The notes below the pieces were generated by a model, which saw only the letters and a list, made by a program, of their open reading frames with translations, had not been told where the DNA came from and did no database searches. DNA of 47,480 bases from Phytophthora quininea. Lineage: Eukaryota; Oomycota; Peronosporomycetes; Peronosporales; Peronosporaceae. The DNA lies in contig JAAVTG010000982.1 in NCBI GenBank assembly GCA_011947345.1, positions 1 through 47,480 of the forward strand, in the 5' to 3' direction. Of this stretch, positions 46,283 to 47,480 are shown piece after piece (the stretch's first letter is position 1; the number at the start of each line of letters is the position of its first letter). A program made the translations under genes and the position numbers.

Positions 46283-47480
46283 ATGACTCCTGCCGCTGAT
46301 TACGGAGGCTCCAAGGACTTGATGGCCGGCGGAGTTCTTGCCATGCACGAACACGTAGCCGCCCGGATGGAAGCAGCAATGGGAAGGACTTTCCCAAAGT
46401 GGAGGTGCGCTTCAAGGACGTGTCCATCTCGGCCGACATTGTGGTGAAAGACAATTCGGCAACTACAACTGCTCTGCCAACTCTCCCCAACGAGTTGATG
46501 GCAGGTTTGCGCGGCATGAGTGCCAAGACGCGTTGTCAAGAAGCAAATCCTTCACCACGTCAGTGGCGTGCTCCGACCGGGGACGATCACACTCGTCCTT
46601 GGTCAGCCTGGGTCTGGCAAGTCATCACTGCTCAAGCTTCTAAGCGGACGGTTTCCAGAGGAAAACGCGTCACGATTGAAGGCGAAGTGCAGTACAATGG
46701 AGCGCCAGCTTCTGCAGTGCAGAACAAATTGCCGCAGTTGGCCTCATACGTGAGTCAGCGTGACAAGCATTACCAAGCCTAACAGTGAAAGAGACCTTGG
46801 AGTTTGCGCACATTTGCAGCGGAGGTCTCTCGCAACAGATCGTAGGGCTTTTCGTCAATGGCACCGATATGGAGAACAAGGCAGCACTGGAAGCAACACA
46901 GACCATGTATGAACACCATCCCGAGATCGTGACCAAGCAATTGGGGCTTAGCAATTGCGAGAATACTGTCGTGGGGGACGCCATGATCCGTGGTGTTTCA
47001 GGGGAGAGCGGAAGCGTGTGACGACTGGAGAAATGGCCTTCGGCAACAAGTACGTGATGATGATGGATGAGATCAGCACAGGCTTGGACAGCGCTGCGAC
47101 GTTCGACATTATCTTGACGCAGCGAAGCCTCGCGAAGAAGTTCCAAAAGACCATCGCAATCTCCTTGTTGCAGCCGTCGCCTGAAGTCTACGCGTTGTTC
47201 GACTCGGTGATCATTTTGAACAAGGGTCGCATCATGTACAACGGACCGCGAGAAAAAGCTTTGAGCTACTTCAAAAGTCTGGGCTTTGAATGTCCGCCGC
47301 ATCGTGACGAAGCAGACTTCCTACTCGATCTCGGTACTAACAAGCAGTTCCAGTATGAAAGCCCAACAGTATCTTCCGGCAGCATCCCGCACTCGATTGA
47401 TGAATTCGCTGAAGCGTTCCAACGCTCGAGCATTTTCAGAGAGACGATGGAGATTCTGAGTAGTCCAATCGATCCGTCCA
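46283..47480 (+). CDS. PDR-type (ABCG) ATP-binding cassette transporter, N-terminal part
   Basis: A full-size pleiotropic-drug-resistance transporter would export lipids or toxic compounds across the plasma membrane; only the first nucleotide-binding domain is in the window. Visible motifs are Walker [10 protein letters not shown] (about 46610), [18 protein letters not shown], the signature [13 protein letters not shown] (after correction at 47001-47004), Walker B plus D loop [17 protein letters not shown], and the switch His replaced by Gln in [10 protein letters not shown], as is common in PDR proteins. The start is at MTPAADYGG; an in-frame Met at 46232 is an alternative. Frame breaks needing one added base each occur at 46393-46395, near 46535, 46662-46665, 46773-46774 and 47001-47004. 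The reading frame runs off the right edge. Confidence 0.9.

Noticed and set aside
36199..47480. Calling the START-FYVE, PDH E1 alpha and ABC transporter genes pseudogenes because of frame breaks
   Set aside because: All breaks are corrected by one added base, mostly in short homopolymers, and conserved catalytic motifs are intact on both sides.

Overview
The window looks like nuclear DNA of an oomycete (Phytophthora/Pythium-like stramenopile). The evidence is compact genes with 60-78 bp GT..AG introns, a START+FYVE zinc-finger protein, a PDR-type (ABCG) transporter whose nucleotide-binding domain reads like oomycete pleiotropic drug resistance transporters, and giant multi-domain surface proteins. 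I cannot name the species from sequence alone.

Layout. (1) 1-23174, minus strand: gene B, a giant surface protein whose 3' end lies left of the window. In protein order it has a Ser/Thr/Gly/Ala-rich start, an FN3 domain split by a ~5.5 kb array of 168-bp units, a ~9.4 kb array of ~567-bp units (two FN3 domains each, ~16.7 copies), more FN3 and two Calx-beta domains, intron-bearing FN3 domains, a CUB-like segment, an EGF-like module and the start of a right-handed beta-helix. (2) 23491-35329, minus strand: gene A, a tandem paralogue without the arrays. It has FN3 domains, CUB-like and EGF-like modules, a ~4 kb beta-helix, a Cys-rich region, a multi-pass membrane module and a short coiled-coil tail. 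It shows what gene B probably looks like beyond the window edge. (3) 36199-38224, plus: START-FYVE protein. (4) 38870-40152, minus: mitochondrial pyruvate dehydrogenase E1 alpha, one intron. (5) 40155-43514: about 4.5 copies of a ~750-bp unit, each with the PDH E1 alpha 5' flank and a tRNA-Leu(AAG), five tRNA copies in all. (6) 43.5-46.2 kb: short unrecognised ORFs. (7) 46283 to the right edge, plus: PDR-type ABC transporter, N-terminal part.

A cross-cutting feature affects every gene. The true frame is repeatedly interrupted by a missing base, usually inside a short homopolymer, and adding one base restores a conserved motif (for example the ABC signature, the PDH E1 alpha thiamine domain and FN3 loops). 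This looks like systematic indel error in the assembly, so I do not call these genes pseudogenes.

The most interesting biology is the pair of giant receptor-like genes. Gene B has gained two large, nearly homogeneous coding arrays that its neighbour lacks. One is a mucin-like insertion of about 1,830 residues placed exactly in the B-C loop of a single FN3 domain, the same loop where several other FN3 domains of both genes carry an intron. Together they suggest a long, length-variable surface stalk or adhesin anchored by a multi-pass membrane module.
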